DNA of 64,000 nt from Cohnella abietis (GCF_004295585.1 NZ_AP019400.1:3632001-3696000), one strand, 5' to 3'; shown: positions 24,039 to 32,393, counted from the stretch's first letter. Notes: generated by a model not told the origin, from the letters alone. Program-made: numbers and translations.

Positions 24039-24302
24039 GAACAACTTCCTCTCTTAGACGACATGATATAACTTATGCCTAACGCGTTTTAAAGATTCAC
24101 CTTCCAAAGTGCAAGCTATTCTCCCGAGAAAACAGTTGACGTTCAAATAGCCGATCTTCGCCTCCGAAAATAGTTGGCGAACAGCTTCCGCTCCCGGATG
24201 AACGGGCCCGCTACTCTATTTCCTCCAGCATCTACTGTCTCACCTAATGCTAGCTCTGTGTCATTGCACCGGACAAGCCATCTTAAAACTTGCAGACCAA
24301 TT
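24039..24302. other. Intergenic stretch, nothing recognised
   Basis: Contains short coding-like pieces on the minus strand with stops in all frames and no hairpin of note. It may belong to the decayed insertion sequence next to it. Confidence 0.35.
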
Positions 24303-24587
24303 TTATTGGCACTTCTTTAATTGCTCATCCGGAATATGACGAATAAGCCGTGAAATAAACTCTTCCACGGTTAGTTGTTCTTCTTTATCCCTATCATCCG
24401 TTTTATCGTGGTACCGAAATACGACTTGTTCCCAAGATCCAAACGTATGTAAACCGGCAATGACTCCTTGTATCACTTTATGTTTCTTCTCAAAATGCTC
24501 CTTCTGCATCTCTCGGTTCTTCAGGAAAACCTCACGCAGTCCTTCTTCGATTGTGAAGATCATAGGGCGGTGATTAACTTGGAACAC
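24303..24587 (-). pseudogene. IS91-family (Y2) transposase, internally deleted remnant
   Basis: The 94-residue frame joins two distant parts of a Y2-type transposase. The first half (IFTIEEGLREVFLKNR, then GVIAGLHTFGS) is where these enzymes continue with WNPHVH, the catalytic histidine motif. Instead the sequence jumps to FRYHDKTDDRDKEEQLTVEE, FISRLIRHIPDEQ, the conserved segment before the C-terminal YYG motif. The catalytic tyrosines and histidines are therefore missing, and the frame ends early. It marks a former IS91/ISCR-like insertion, a group known to move adjacent genes by one-ended transposition. Confidence 0.6.
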
Positions 24588-24605
24588 ATTTTATACTTTA
24601 TATGT

Positions 24606-24663
24606 TAAAACAAACGCCGCGACGGTTTTGCCTGCGAAAGCAGACATACCGCGACGGCGTTTT
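24606..24663 (-). terminator. Terminator of the TetR-MMPL operon
   Basis: AAACGCCGCGACGGT (24612-24626) and ACCGCGACGGCGTTT (24648-24662) form a long stem with one mismatch that starts eight bases after the MMPL stop codon; TTTGTTTT follows on the minus strand. Confidence 0.85.
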
Positions 24664-24670
24664 CTTTTGA

Positions 24671-27034
24671 TCAGTTCTCTTGTTTCGAGGCAACCGCATC
24701 CTGGGCGTTGAGCTGGGCGATCAGTTTGTCGCCTTCGACGTCCAGGTTCGGCAGGATACGGTCCAGCCATTTGGGCAGTGCCCACGCCTTGTCTCCGAAG
24801 AGTGCCATGACGGCGGGGACAAGCGCCATCCGCACCAGGAACGCATCGATCAGGATGCCGATGGCCAGTGCAAAGCCGATTTGTTTGATCATAATGTCGT
24901 GAGTGAAAATAAACCCTGCAAAAACGGACACCATGATGATGGCGGCAGCCACGACAACACGGCTGGATTGGTCGTAGCCGTGAATCACACTATTCACGCC
25001 CCGGTGTCCATGGACGTGCGCCTCGCGCATGGACGAAACGAGGAACACCTGGTAGTCCATAGCCAGACCGTACAGGATCCCGGTTGCCAGGATTGGCATG
25101 AAGCTCATGATGGGTCCGCCGGTGTCGAACCCGAACAGATTGCTCAACCAGCCCCATTGAAATACGGCAGTGGAAATGCCATACGTCGCCAGAATGCTGA
25201 GCAGGAATCCTACCGTCGCTTTAATCGGCACAAGAATCGAGCGGAAAACGAGCAGCAGAATGATGAGTGATAGGATGACAATGATAACGATATAGATCGG
25301 GAACACTTCCGCTAGCTTGGATGACATATCGATGTTGATCGCCGTGAACCCCGTCACTCCAAGTGTTACATCGTAGGTTTTGGCAATTGTCGAATCGGCA
25401 GCGCGCAAATCCTGCACGAGATCCCGGGTCGCCGTGTCTGTCGGGCCTGTCTTCGGAATGAGGCTCAGAATGGCTATGTTTCCTTCCTGGTTCAACCCGA
25501 GCGGTGAGACGACTGACACATCCTGCACCTTCTGAATATCCTGAACGAGACCACCCAACATTTCCGGCGAAATGGTACCCGTAGGATTCTTCGGTTCCGC
25601 GACAATCAGCAACGGCCCGTTGAAGCCTTCCCCAAAGCCCTTGGATATCGCGTCATAGCTTTGGCGTTGAGGCGTATCCAGATTCGCGGTCGATCCGTTA
25701 GGCATGCCCATTCGCATTTCGGTGGCCGGAATCGCCGCGAAACCGAGAATGACAATCACGCCCAGGATAACCAGCCAGCGGTATTTGACGACGCCTTTGA
25801 CATAGCGGTCAGCGACTCCGTGCTTGTCAGCCGACTTGGAACGGATTTTCTCGCGCGCTTTGCTGGAGCAGATGCGTTCCCCCATCAGACCAAGCAGCGC
25901 TGGCAGCAGCGTGAGCGCGATGAGCACATTGAGGAACACGGTCACCGAAGCAACGAGTGCCATCAAGCTCAGGAACGAAATTTCGATAATGAGTAAGCCG
26001 CATAGAGCGATGATAACCGTCAACCCGGCGAAAAATACCGCGCTTCCGGCGGTGCCGACCGCTCGGGCAGCCGCTTCGCGAGCCGACAGTCCCTGATCCA
26101 GAATAAGGCGGCGCTGGCGGTTGACAATAAAGAGCGCATAGTCGATACCAACGGCCAGACCGATCATCAGCGCCAGTACCGGCGTAATTGAGCTCATGGT
26201 GACGAAGCTTGAGATTGCGAATGCGCCTCCGACCCCGATCGCCACGCCGAACAACGCGACGACCAGCGGCAGACCGGCCGCAACGATGGAGCCCAACGTA
26301 ACGACGAGTACAATGGCAGCTATGACTAAGCCGTAGATTTCGTTGGTGCCGACCGGGATGTCGACGACATTTAGAGAATCGCTCGGCAGCACGGCAATGC
26401 CGGGATCTTTCTCGACGTCCTTAACCGCTTCGACTACGGAATCCGTGACACCCTTCGGCAAGGAAGTTTGCATGACGGTAAACTGGAATTGAAACAGGGC
26501 GACGCTACCGTCGGTGGCGATCAGTACGCCCGGCACCGGCACGTTGTCGATCATCAGCGGCATGTAAGGCGGCATTTCGGCGGGCGCCGATTCCGGTGAG
26601 GCTTGCTCGGCTTTCCCGCTTTGAGCGCCTTCAGTTTGTGTCGCCGCTTGTGCGGCCTGGTCGCCATCCGCGGAAACTCCGCCTTGGGCGGCAGCGGCTA
26701 CCAGCTCGGCGGGATTAATCACATATTCCAGCGCATAGACTTTGTTGATCGCTTCGGTGATTTTCGCCAGACGCTCTGGCGTATCGAGGCGCTCACCTTG
26801 CGCAGCGGCGAATACGACGCTCGCTTGGCCGCCAGCCGCTTGCGGCAGCTCCTGCACCAGCTTGTCGAGAACCTTTTGAGATTCGGTGCCCTCCAGCTTC
26901 ATCTCCGAGCTGATGTTAAGCCCGTTGACGCCAATCATCGCTACGACGATGCCCAGGATCACAATCCAGCTTGAAATGATGGCCCAGGGCTTGTCGTAGG
27001 CAGCTTTACCTATTTTGTACAGAAACGTTGACAT
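24671..27034 (-). CDS. MMPL family RND exporter (787 aa)
   Basis: Proton-driven exporter of the MMPL/HAE2 type with two repeated halves. Each half has one N-terminal helix (KPWAIISSWIVILGIVVAMI near 15; RWLVILGVIVILGF near 420), an outer domain, and five more helices. The first-half TM4 motif GLAVGIDYALFIVNRQR and its second-half counterpart ILYGLAMDYQVFLVSSMREA carry the conserved aspartate-tyrosine pair used in proton transfer. The first outer domain has an alanine/glutamine-rich insert (110-150). AAGGAGTG precedes the ATG. It is the second gene after a TetR regulator (31 bases apart). Such pumps export lipids, lipopeptides or drugs. High GC compared with surrounding genes suggests transfer. 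Confidence 0.92.
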   Translation of the reverse strand: MSTFLYKIGKAAYDKPWAIISSWIVILGIVVAMIGVNGLNISSEMKLEGTESQKVLDKLVQELPQAAGGQASVVFAAAQGERLDTPERLAKITEAINKVYALEYVINPAELVAAAAQGGVSADGDQAAQAATQTEGAQSGKAEQASPESAPAEMPPYMPLMIDNVPVPGVLIATDGSVALFQFQFTVMQTSLPKGVTDSVVEAVKDVEKDPGIAVLPSDSLNVVDIPVGTNEIYGLVIAAIVLVVTLGSIVAAGLPLVVALFGVAIGVGGAFAISSFVTMSSITPVLALMIGLAVGIDYALFIVNRQRRLILDQGLSAREAAARAVGTAGSAVFFAGLTVIIALCGLLIIEISFLSLMALVASVTVFLNVLIALTLLPALLGLMGERICSSKAREKIRSKSADKHGVADRYVKGVVKYRWLVILGVIVILGFAAIPATEMRMGMPNGSTANLDTPQRQSYDAISKGFGEGFNGPLLIVAEPKNPTGTISPEMLGGLVQDIQKVQDVSVVSPLGLNQEGNIAILSLIPKTGPTDTATRDLVQDLRAADSTIAKTYDVTLGVTGFTAINIDMSSKLAEVFPIYIVIIVILSLIILLLVFRSILVPIKATVGFLLSILATYGISTAVFQWGWLSNLFGFDTGGPIMSFMPILATGILYGLAMDYQVFLVSSMREAHVHGHRGVNSVIHGYDQSSRVVVAAAIIMVSVFAGFIFTHDIMIKQIGFALAIGILIDAFLVRMALVPAVMALFGDKAWALPKWLDRILPNLDVEGDKLIAQLNAQDAVASKQEN

Positions 27035-27065
27035 GGCAGTATGGCACTCCTTTTTTAATCTAATA

Positions 27066-27680
27066 TCAGAAGCCGTTACGCAAATAGTCGAAGATTGTAT
27101 CCAAATATTCGCCGAAGGTAACTACTTCCGGTGTTTCCTTGGGAGAATCGCCGGGCAGCAGGATCTGGAGACTTCCGTCGATGACGGGGAGGATCGCTCC
27201 GTATACTGCGCCAATGAGCAAGTGGCTGTATCCTACCGAAAAACGTCCTTGAAAATGAAAGCTGATCGTCTCGCGGGCCGCCGTTTGCAGCCGACGGAAG
27301 GTGCTGAGAATATACGGATCCAACGTGGGATATCGTATGGATAACGACATCAGGTCGCGCATTCTCCGGAACAGATCCGCGGTGAACTGCGCCTTCAGCC
27401 AGTGGTGTAGCACATCCAGCGGTGTGGCGCCCTCGGGTAATTCCGTAATCATTTCTTCCGCGCCGGCCATATCGTCGGAAGGGAAGGCAGCCATCGCGAC
27501 GGCTTCCTCCTTGCACGTAAAGTGATTGGCAAACGTCCTGCGGGAATAACCGGCGCGCTGGGCGATTTCGTCCACGACAAAGCCGTCCAGTCCGCGTTCG
27601 AGCGCTAGCTGAAATGCCGCCTCTGACAGGGCGTGGGCTGTCGCCTCCTTTTTGATATAGCGCAGACTGTGCTTCTCCAC
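27066..27680 (-). CDS. TetR family regulator of the MMPL exporter
   Basis: A 204-residue TetR protein; helix-turn-helix FVVDEIAQRAGYSRRTFANHFTCKEE at 33-58, sensor helices beyond. The GTG at 27680 follows GAGGTG by about ten bases. It is the first gene of an operon with the exporter and its promoter region carries three exact 8-base repeats spaced by 17 bases (27745-27786), most likely its operator. The arrangement repressor-then-pump gives induction of both when the ligand binds. Composition is GC-rich like the pump gene, so both probably arrived together. Confidence 0.92.
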   Translation of the reverse strand: MEKHSLRYIKKEATAHALSEAAFQLALERGLDGFVVDEIAQRAGYSRRTFANHFTCKEEAVAMAAFPSDDMAGAEEMITELPEGATPLDVLHHWLKAQFTADLFRRMRDLMSLSIRYPTLDPYILSTFRRLQTAARETISFHFQGRFSVGYSHLLIGAVYGAILPVIDGSLQILLPGDSPKETPEVVTFGEYLDTIFDYLRNGF

Positions 27681-27744
27681 GGATTTTTACACCTCGCTCT
27701 CATTCGTCTGATTGGGATGACAATAACTTAACATATGGTTGCCC

Positions 27745-27786
27745 AAAGTGCAATTATACTCAAAGTGCATTAATGCCTAAAGTGCA
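27745..27786 (-). promoter_or_regulatory. Operator array: TGCACTTT x3 with exact 17-bp period, over the promoter
   Basis: On the minus strand TGCACTTT occurs three times (complements of 27745-27752, 27762-27769, 27779-27786), each start 17 bases from the next. The -10 candidate TATAAT (complement of 27753-27758) lies between the last two copies, 73 bases before the TetR start. Direct repeats at this spacing over the promoter suggest side-by-side binding of a regulator. The rest of 27681-28076 shows no gene that I can support. Confidence 0.65.
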
Positions 27787-28076
27787 GATTTGTGGAGAAA
27801 TTGTGACGCAGTTTTGTCCGAAGCGCGGCTTTCCTGTGTAGGTGATTAGATTAAATCGGCGTACGTAGGAGAAACCGATAATATCCTCGATCGGTGCATC
27901 CAGACGCGGATAACTTTGTTTTGTTGGTAATGAGATGGTGATTATTCCCCGAACATCCCCTCTCTCCATCTCATTCGTGACGTTTATGCCCTTGTTCCGA
28001 TATGTACTAGAATTCAGAAACCAATAAGTCAGAGTGAAGATACTGAATCATTTCGAGGGAGCGTAACGATAATTAT

Positions 28077-28446
28077 TCATTTTAGATCGTGTACTTGAAC
28101 CGTAATACTATCAAAAAATTTATTACCGAAATAAGCATCTAATCTCCAAAAACCAGGTGAAGGTAATGACATTTGTAAAGGAGTGTGTCCGTCAGCTCCA
28201 TTATTAGGTCCACCTAATTCTAAGGCTTCAATTACAGTGGTTTTTTCTTCTGATTCTTTGCTAATACCCATTAGTTTTAATGAACCTTTAGTTCTTCAGG
28301 TTTCCCCCAAAAGTGCCACATATATTTTTGTTTTTTATTCGGGTAAAAACGGTCTACTTCACCATCATCATAATTACAATTTTAGGATAAATCAGCCCAA
28401 CTAATCCCTTTTCAAGTATTTTCTTAAAATTACCATTTACGGATTC
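28077..28446 (-). pseudogene. DUF4871 domain protein, multiply frameshifted
   Basis: Three minus-strand pieces in different frames line up as one protein: VNGNFKKILEKGLVGLIYPK, then CNYDDGEVDRFYPNKKQKYM and WHFWGKPEEL, then KGSLKLMGISKESEEKTTVI and NGADGHTPLQMSLPSPGFWR to the stop at 28077. The pattern (KYMWHFWG, then GADxHxPSxMSLPSxGxWxLDAY) is that of DUF4871 lipoproteins found in Bacilli. At least two frameshifts and loss of the 5' end, including the lipoprotein signal, make it non-functional. Confidence 0.65.
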
Positions 28447-28478
28447 TTACAGTATGCTTTTTATTTTTAAACTAACCC

Positions 28479-28560
28479 GCCCAGCTCAACGAGGCTACCG
28501 ATCCATGTCGGCAGCCTCGTTCTGGTTGTTTATTGAGCTATTGTTCCCCTTCAGCTTAAT
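28479..28560. repeat. Dispersed nested-hairpin repeat, copy 1
   Basis: Inner stem AACGAGGCTACCGA / TCGGCAGCCTCGTT around CCATG, inside an outer pair AGCTCAA / TTGAGCT. The same block recurs at 29595-29691 and 30691-30783. The inner stem could terminate transcription, but no clear T-run follows. Confidence 0.85.
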
Positions 28561-28572
28561 AGCTTGAACAAT

Positions 28573-28784
28573 TTATTGTAAATTAACTCTGATAATGCTC
28601 TTTATTATGTTGATATCCATAACTCCCGCAGAATACGGTTCCAATTCTTCAATCTCGATGAAGTCTTGTCCATCAGGGCTCCAATCAAGGATGTATCCAA
28701 ATATACTGCTCCAGACGTCGTTATAATTCTTACCTTTTTTCTGAAGAAAACTTCAATTTTATTTCTCTCCAAGCTTAACGTCAC
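28573..28784 (-). pseudogene. Small unidentified gene, frameshifted
   Basis: A frame from GTG 28784 (MTLSLERNKIEVF) meets, at the TTTTCTTC run near 28747, the frame FLQKKGKNYNDVWSSIFGYI, then LDWSPDGQDFIEIEELEPYS and MDINIIKSIIRVNLQ to the stop at 28573. Joined they give about 70 residues of a compact acidic protein. I do not recognise the family. The position between toxin-like and secreted genes would suit an immunity protein. Confidence 0.45.
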
Positions 28785-28891
28785 CTCTTTTAAAAGGATA
28801 CAGGCAAGTAAACTATTGCACTAAACTGCCTTTTCCCGATGATTATTGTGGTATAGTTCCTCGTTAGCATAGCTCTTGAACATTCTATATT

Positions 28892-29509
28892 TCACTTTCC
28901 TCCAACATGAAATACACCAATTACGGTTTCACCATCAACGTCATACAGCGGAATATCACGACCACCTGGTGATCTACTGTTCTGTATCGCAATGGCTTCC
29001 TCGGGTGATTTTGGTTGCTCACCGTCTATGTCTTTTTTCAGCACATATCCTTGTGTGCCATCCAAACCTATAGCATTGATTAATTCAGGTTCCGTTTCTG
29101 GAGACGTAGCATTTGCGACAGAACCGTATGTCTGTCCGTTTTTATTTTTAGGATAGTCCATATTCTTAGCGCCAATATGAAAAGAACCAATTATGGTTTT
29201 CCCATCAGCATCATACAATTGGACATCACGACCAAGTTCACCGAGATAATCTTTTTTCAGCACATATCCTGCAAGACCATTAACACTTCCTACATGGATT
29301 AAGTCAGGTAGCATTTCAACGGGAGTGGCTTCTTCAGCAGAACCGTATGTCTGCCCAATTTCATTTTCGGGATAGTTAGGAGGATTTGTGGGGCTCTGAT
29401 TAATTGCGCTTTTAGCAAAAGTGCTTTGGAACGCCACTGCACCTGCCACTACACAAACGAAAAAAATCATACCAATCAATATTCTAGTGTTTATAGAATT
29501 CATCCTCAC
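28892..29509 (-). CDS. Secreted protein with two copies of a YPxNxxGQTYGS domain
   Basis: A 205-residue protein with an N-terminal signal peptide or anchor (RILIGMIFFVCVVAGAVAF) and two tandem copies of a 75-residue unit: YPENEIGQTYGSAEEA to DADGKTIIGSFHIG, then YPKNKNGQTYGSVANA to DVDGETVIGVFHVG. The same unit is found at the C-terminus of some BlaR1/M56-type and hypothetical Bacillus proteins (GYV.KKDL, REIPLYD.DGKTVIG.F). The second copy has an added segment (EQPKSPEEAIAIQNSRSPGG). The GTG at 29509 follows AGGGAG by nine bases. The role is unknown; duplication within the gene is clear. Confidence 0.75.
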   Translation of the reverse strand: MRMNSINTRILIGMIFFVCVVAGAVAFQSTFAKSAINQSPTNPPNYPENEIGQTYGSAEEATPVEMLPDLIHVGSVNGLAGYVLKKDYLGELGRDVQLYDADGKTIIGSFHIGAKNMDYPKNKNGQTYGSVANATSPETEPELINAIGLDGTQGYVLKKDIDGEQPKSPEEAIAIQNSRSPGGRDIPLYDVDGETVIGVFHVGGK

Positions 29510-29594
29510 ATTTGTTCACTCCCTAAAAGTTTCTCACTCTTCACTCTATAGCCGTTATCCTTTTCACTTCTTATACGACACCAAATAATGGAAA

Positions 29595-29691
29595 GTTGCG
29601 CTAAACTGCCAGTTAGCTCAACGAGGCTACCGATCCATGTCGGTAGCCTCGTTCTGGTTGTTTATTGAGCTATAGTTCCCCTTTAGTTGAA
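29595..29691. repeat. Dispersed nested-hairpin repeat, copy 2
   Basis: The longest copy. It begins GTTGCGCTAAACTGCCAGTT and ends TCCCCTTTAGTTGAA; inner stem AACGAGGCTACCGA / TCGGTAGCCTCGTT is perfect, and the outer TTAGCTCAA / TTGAGCTA pairs around it. A stub of the left end, ATTGCACTAAACTGCC, also stands alone at 28815-28830. Confidence 0.88.
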
Positions 29692-29720
29692 TAAAACGAG
29701 AGTACCACAAGAATGATCAA

Positions 29721-30605
29721 TTAAAATAACTTAGGGTGATTTAACCATTCGTCCCAATCTACGCTACCTTGAACTCTTAGTAAACGATAAAAGAAGCGAT
29801 ATGGGACTCTATACAACTCCAAATCAGGTAGAGATAAATGTTTATGATAAGCATTTTTAAATATATCCGCGGAATGCTTATTCATTAAATATTCCAGACC
29901 AATGAAATCTAATTCCCTTGGACCTAATACATACACTTCTGTGTCAACGAGACCTGTGATTACTTCACTATTAGTAATAAATTGTGAAGGGTCCATATCG
30001 ACTAGAACAAATGACGAGTGAGTTGGAGTAGGTAAAGCCTTAAGCATATCTATCATTTTAGGGAGTAACTTTTGTGCTTGTATGTCATTTTTGTAATAAA
30101 TTCTAGCCAACTCACTTATGGTAGCAATTAACTCATCATGGAAATTCTTTATAGGTGTTCTGAACCTACCTGAAGCTGTTCCTACATAATCGGATTTATA
30201 TTTATGTATACTTGCTATTCCCTCGCCTAAACTTTCAATTAATGATTGTGGCTGATCGTCAAAAGAACGACAAACTCCCCCTTCTAGTTTTTCTACAACA
30301 ACAAATTGTCTTTCGTTCATGCTTCCTTTTCTTATTACTTTAGGAATAGGAATAGTGCTGAACTTTCTCAAGGTGTTATTAATATACTCCATCTCATGGA
30401 CATTTCTTGGGTCAACCCCGAACAACTTATTACATCCATACCAAAAGTCATTATTAGGTCTCTCTAACATTCTTGTTGTTCGGACAACAACCTCTTCATT
30501 CTCTGTTTTTACAAGCCACACATCACTTGCATGATCATCGTATCCAGGGCTTAATTCTGATTGTTGAGTTATTGGGTCCTTAAATAAAAACTGTAAGTTC
30601 TCCAA
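29721..30605 (-). CDS. Aminoglycoside-phosphotransferase-like kinase, divergent
   Basis: A 294-residue protein of the APH/choline-kinase fold. N-lobe: VWLVKTENEEVVVRTTRM with a lysine or arginine in the usual ATP-lysine strand, and hinge VVVEKLEGG near 105. The catalytic loop reads FVLVDMDPSQF rather than HGDLH..N, and the metal-binding strand reads VITGLVDTEVY, so the usual catalytic histidine is replaced, although both aspartates are present. It ends 18 bases before a hairpin repeat. The target could be an antibiotic, a sugar or none; reduced catalysis cannot be excluded. The start has a weak upstream AGGTGTAG. Confidence 0.72.
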   Translation of the reverse strand: MENLQFLFKDPITQQSELSPGYDDHASDVWLVKTENEEVVVRTTRMLERPNNDFWYGCNKLFGVDPRNVHEMEYINNTLRKFSTIPIPKVIRKGSMNERQFVVVEKLEGGVCRSFDDQPQSLIESLGEGIASIHKYKSDYVGTASGRFRTPIKNFHDELIATISELARIYYKNDIQAQKLLPKMIDMLKALPTPTHSSFVLVDMDPSQFITNSEVITGLVDTEVYVLGPRELDFIGLEYLMNKHSADIFKNAYHKHLSLPDLELYRVPYRFFYRLLRVQGSVDWDEWLNHPKLF

Positions 30606-30690
30606 AATAAACTACACCTCAAATGAGATTCTGGTTTTCAAAAATCTTCGTAAATTCTATTCACTCATTGTAGTATTCAAGGAATAACTA

Positions 30691-30783
30691 AACTATCCTC
30701 CCTGTTAGCGCAACGAGACTGCCGATCCTTGCCGACAGCCTCGTTCTAGTTGCTTATTGAGCTATAGTGTCCCGTTAGTTGAA
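30691..30783. repeat. Dispersed nested-hairpin repeat, copy 3 (overlaps a gene end)
   Basis: Diverged copy: CTGTTAGCGCAACGAGACTG, inner stem AACGAGACTGCCGA / GCCGACAGCCTCGTT. Its right end (CCCGTTAGTTGAA) runs into the IMP cyclohydrolase gene on the minus strand and supplies that protein's last codons. Confidence 0.85.
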
Positions 30784-31481
30784 TGCTTATTTCGAATTTG
30801 GAATTGAATATCTTGATTTGAAACATTAATAAACTTTACCAACAATGCGATTTTGTTTTCAGCATTGATACGTTCCCAGTAAAAGTCTGCTATTTCATTA
30901 TTTGAATCGAATAGTGGTACTTCGAAAGGATCACCTTCAAATGGCTTTAGTACACCATTCTGCTCAGAGTTATACGTGTGAATGCAGTGACCAATGCCAC
31001 TCTTAAACTTGCTGTATTGATAACTATTACGTAAGCAAACTGAAGGGTCGTTTTCATGTGTTTTTAAAATCGACAAACTGTACTGTTTAAGGTCTGTGTT
31101 AATCACGGCTGAAATTCTCGGTGTAAAGTGTGGAGCGTCAGGTTCAAACTCTCGAAGCATTAACGATTGTTCGAAGGTCCGGTTATGCTGCAACCCATCA
31201 TAGATAGTATCAGTTTGATCACCATTCGAGACAATGTGCACGTTCTCCCAATGTCGAATAGGATAATAAATAATTAGTGATGGATCTTCCATTTGTGCGG
31301 GATCAAGTGCTTTGTTCTTTACGCTCCATCCATCCAGTTCAAAGACGCGGTTGCGGCTGTTCGTGCTTCTCCCCATAATCCAATACACCTGTACATAATG
31401 CGACCCGGAAGGAGTCATTCCTACGATAAGCGTTCTTCCGGGATATGGATTTTCAAACAAATCTTGTTGAACTGTTTTCAC
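30762..31481 (-). CDS. IMP cyclohydrolase (PurO-like)
   Basis: A 239-residue protein of the IMP_cyclohydrolase family, the archaeal PurO type that closes the purine ring of FAICAR to IMP in the cytoplasm. The diagnostic start NPYPGRTLIVGMTPSGSHYV, followed by YWIMGRSTNSRNRVF, is kept, as are YYPIRHW and the GLQHNRTFEQSLMLREFEPD region. The GTG start follows GAGAGGAG by eight bases. The last six residues (STNGTL) are encoded by the hairpin repeat. The gene is alone, not in a purine operon, and the C-terminal half (FYWERINAENKIALLVKFIN) is less conserved, so a new substrate is possible. Confidence 0.78.
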   Translation of the reverse strand: MKTVQQDLFENPYPGRTLIVGMTPSGSHYVQVYWIMGRSTNSRNRVFELDGWSVKNKALDPAQMEDPSLIIYYPIRHWENVHIVSNGDQTDTIYDGLQHNRTFEQSLMLREFEPDAPHFTPRISAVINTDLKQYSLSILKTHENDPSVCLRNSYQYSKFKSGIGHCIHTYNSEQNGVLKPFEGDPFEVPLFDSNNEIADFYWERINAENKIALLVKFINVSNQDIQFQIRNKHSTNGTL

Positions 31482-31509
31482 TGCTCTTGCTCCTCTCGAG
31501 TAAACATAA

Positions 31510-31608
31510 AGAGGTAAGGGGAAATTCCCCTTACCTCTGCCCAGGCGTACGGCTCCAACTTATATGCTTCCTCATGGATCCCCATGCTTCGCCAGTCACA
31601 TATAAGTT
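31510..31608. repeat. Two inverted repeats upstream of the IMP cyclohydrolase gene
   Basis: A long perfect palindrome (31510-31538; arms AGAGGTAAGGGGAA and its complement) and, next to it, AACTTATATG (31557-31566) with CATATAAGTT (31599-31608) enclosing CATGG/CCATG. Neither has a T-run. They may be ends of a small element or an RNA structure; no gene lies inside. Confidence 0.6.
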
Positions 31609-31779
31609 CTAAATTACTTCCTATAATAGCAATTACTGCTAGTAAAATCAATTATGACCATGGCTTAAACAACACCAAAGGCTACAATGCTCTACTGCCC
31701 GATAGCTGAACAGTTACTGTAATTACAAAGCTAGTACGTATCGGTTCAATTTACTTAAATCTAGTTACCTTAACAGTAT

Positions 31780-32085
31780 TCATGCCAACAAAACGATAAC
31801 AAGCAATTCGAAGAGCACTAAAGTAAGAATCGCCGCCTCACTAGGACCAAAGAAGGCACGTTGTCCTGATGGTTGTGAAACCCTTATACAAACGTGTCTA
31901 CTATCGACATGTACAATTACACCTTCGTAGGTATTACCGTCTAGGGTCTGAACATGTACTCGTTGATTTAAATGCGTGCTGGATATTTGATATACACGAT
32001 CCCGAATTGACCTTAAAGTAGTAACTACGTTAGGGTCCGCGTGGTACAGAACTCGTTCTTGAGTTGCTGGATATTGATAACTCAT
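31780..32085 (-). CDS. Small protein with Sm-like strand motif and hydrophobic tail
   Basis: A 101-residue protein. The middle (LNQRVHVQTLDGNTYEGVIV, then HVDSRHVCIRV) resembles an Sm/LSm-like barrel segment as in small Bacillus spore-associated or Hfq-like proteins. The C-terminal 20 residues (AAILTLVLFELLVIVLLA) form a membrane helix. The start at 32085 (MSYQYPATQ) stands seven bases after GGAGG; a longer frame to 32115 contains that site. Homologues of this kind occur in Bacilli as hypothetical, sometimes sporulation-linked proteins. Function unknown. Confidence 0.7.
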   Translation of the reverse strand: MSYQYPATQERVLYHADPNVVTTLRSIRDRVYQISSTHLNQRVHVQTLDGNTYEGVIVHVDSRHVCIRVSQPSGQRAFFGPSEAAILTLVLFELLVIVLLA

Positions 32086-32280
32086 CACATAACCTCCGCA
32101 GATCTGAAATATCACTCTTTTTCACACTATGCAGTTGCCTAGATTTAGGTTCGTTCTTCGCTTTTTACTTTTACACTGACAAATATCCGCTAATATAAAT
32201 TTTCCCCATAAAACCCGGCTTGAGCCTTCGGCAGCCTGATGACATGATGCTATATATCCGTTACATCAACTTAAGTATCC

Positions 32281-32313
32281 CCCCCTCATGATCTGCCATG
32301 AAGGGGCTCTTTT
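32281..32313 (+). terminator. Orphan terminator-like hairpin
   Basis: CCCCCTCATG and CATGAAGGGG pair around ATCTGC, followed by CTCTTTT. No plus-strand gene precedes it, so it is probably left from a lost gene. The remainder of 32086-32393 shows nothing else. Confidence 0.55.
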
Positions 32314-32393
32314 AATTCTGTACCAATTCTTTCCTCGATAAAAAAAGCCTGCAGAGCGTAATGAAATGCACCCCTTAGAATTGAGAGCCTCTA

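Noticed and set aside
24680..25270. A 196-codon plus-strand frame within the MMPL gene, and others at 25661 and 26603
   Set aside because: Mirror frames of a GC-rich gene; rich in histidine, aspartate and glutamine and without family or ribosome site.
27760..27969. A 69-codon minus-strand frame
   Set aside because: It overlaps the operator repeats of the TetR gene, has no family, and its C-terminal end is made of those repeats.
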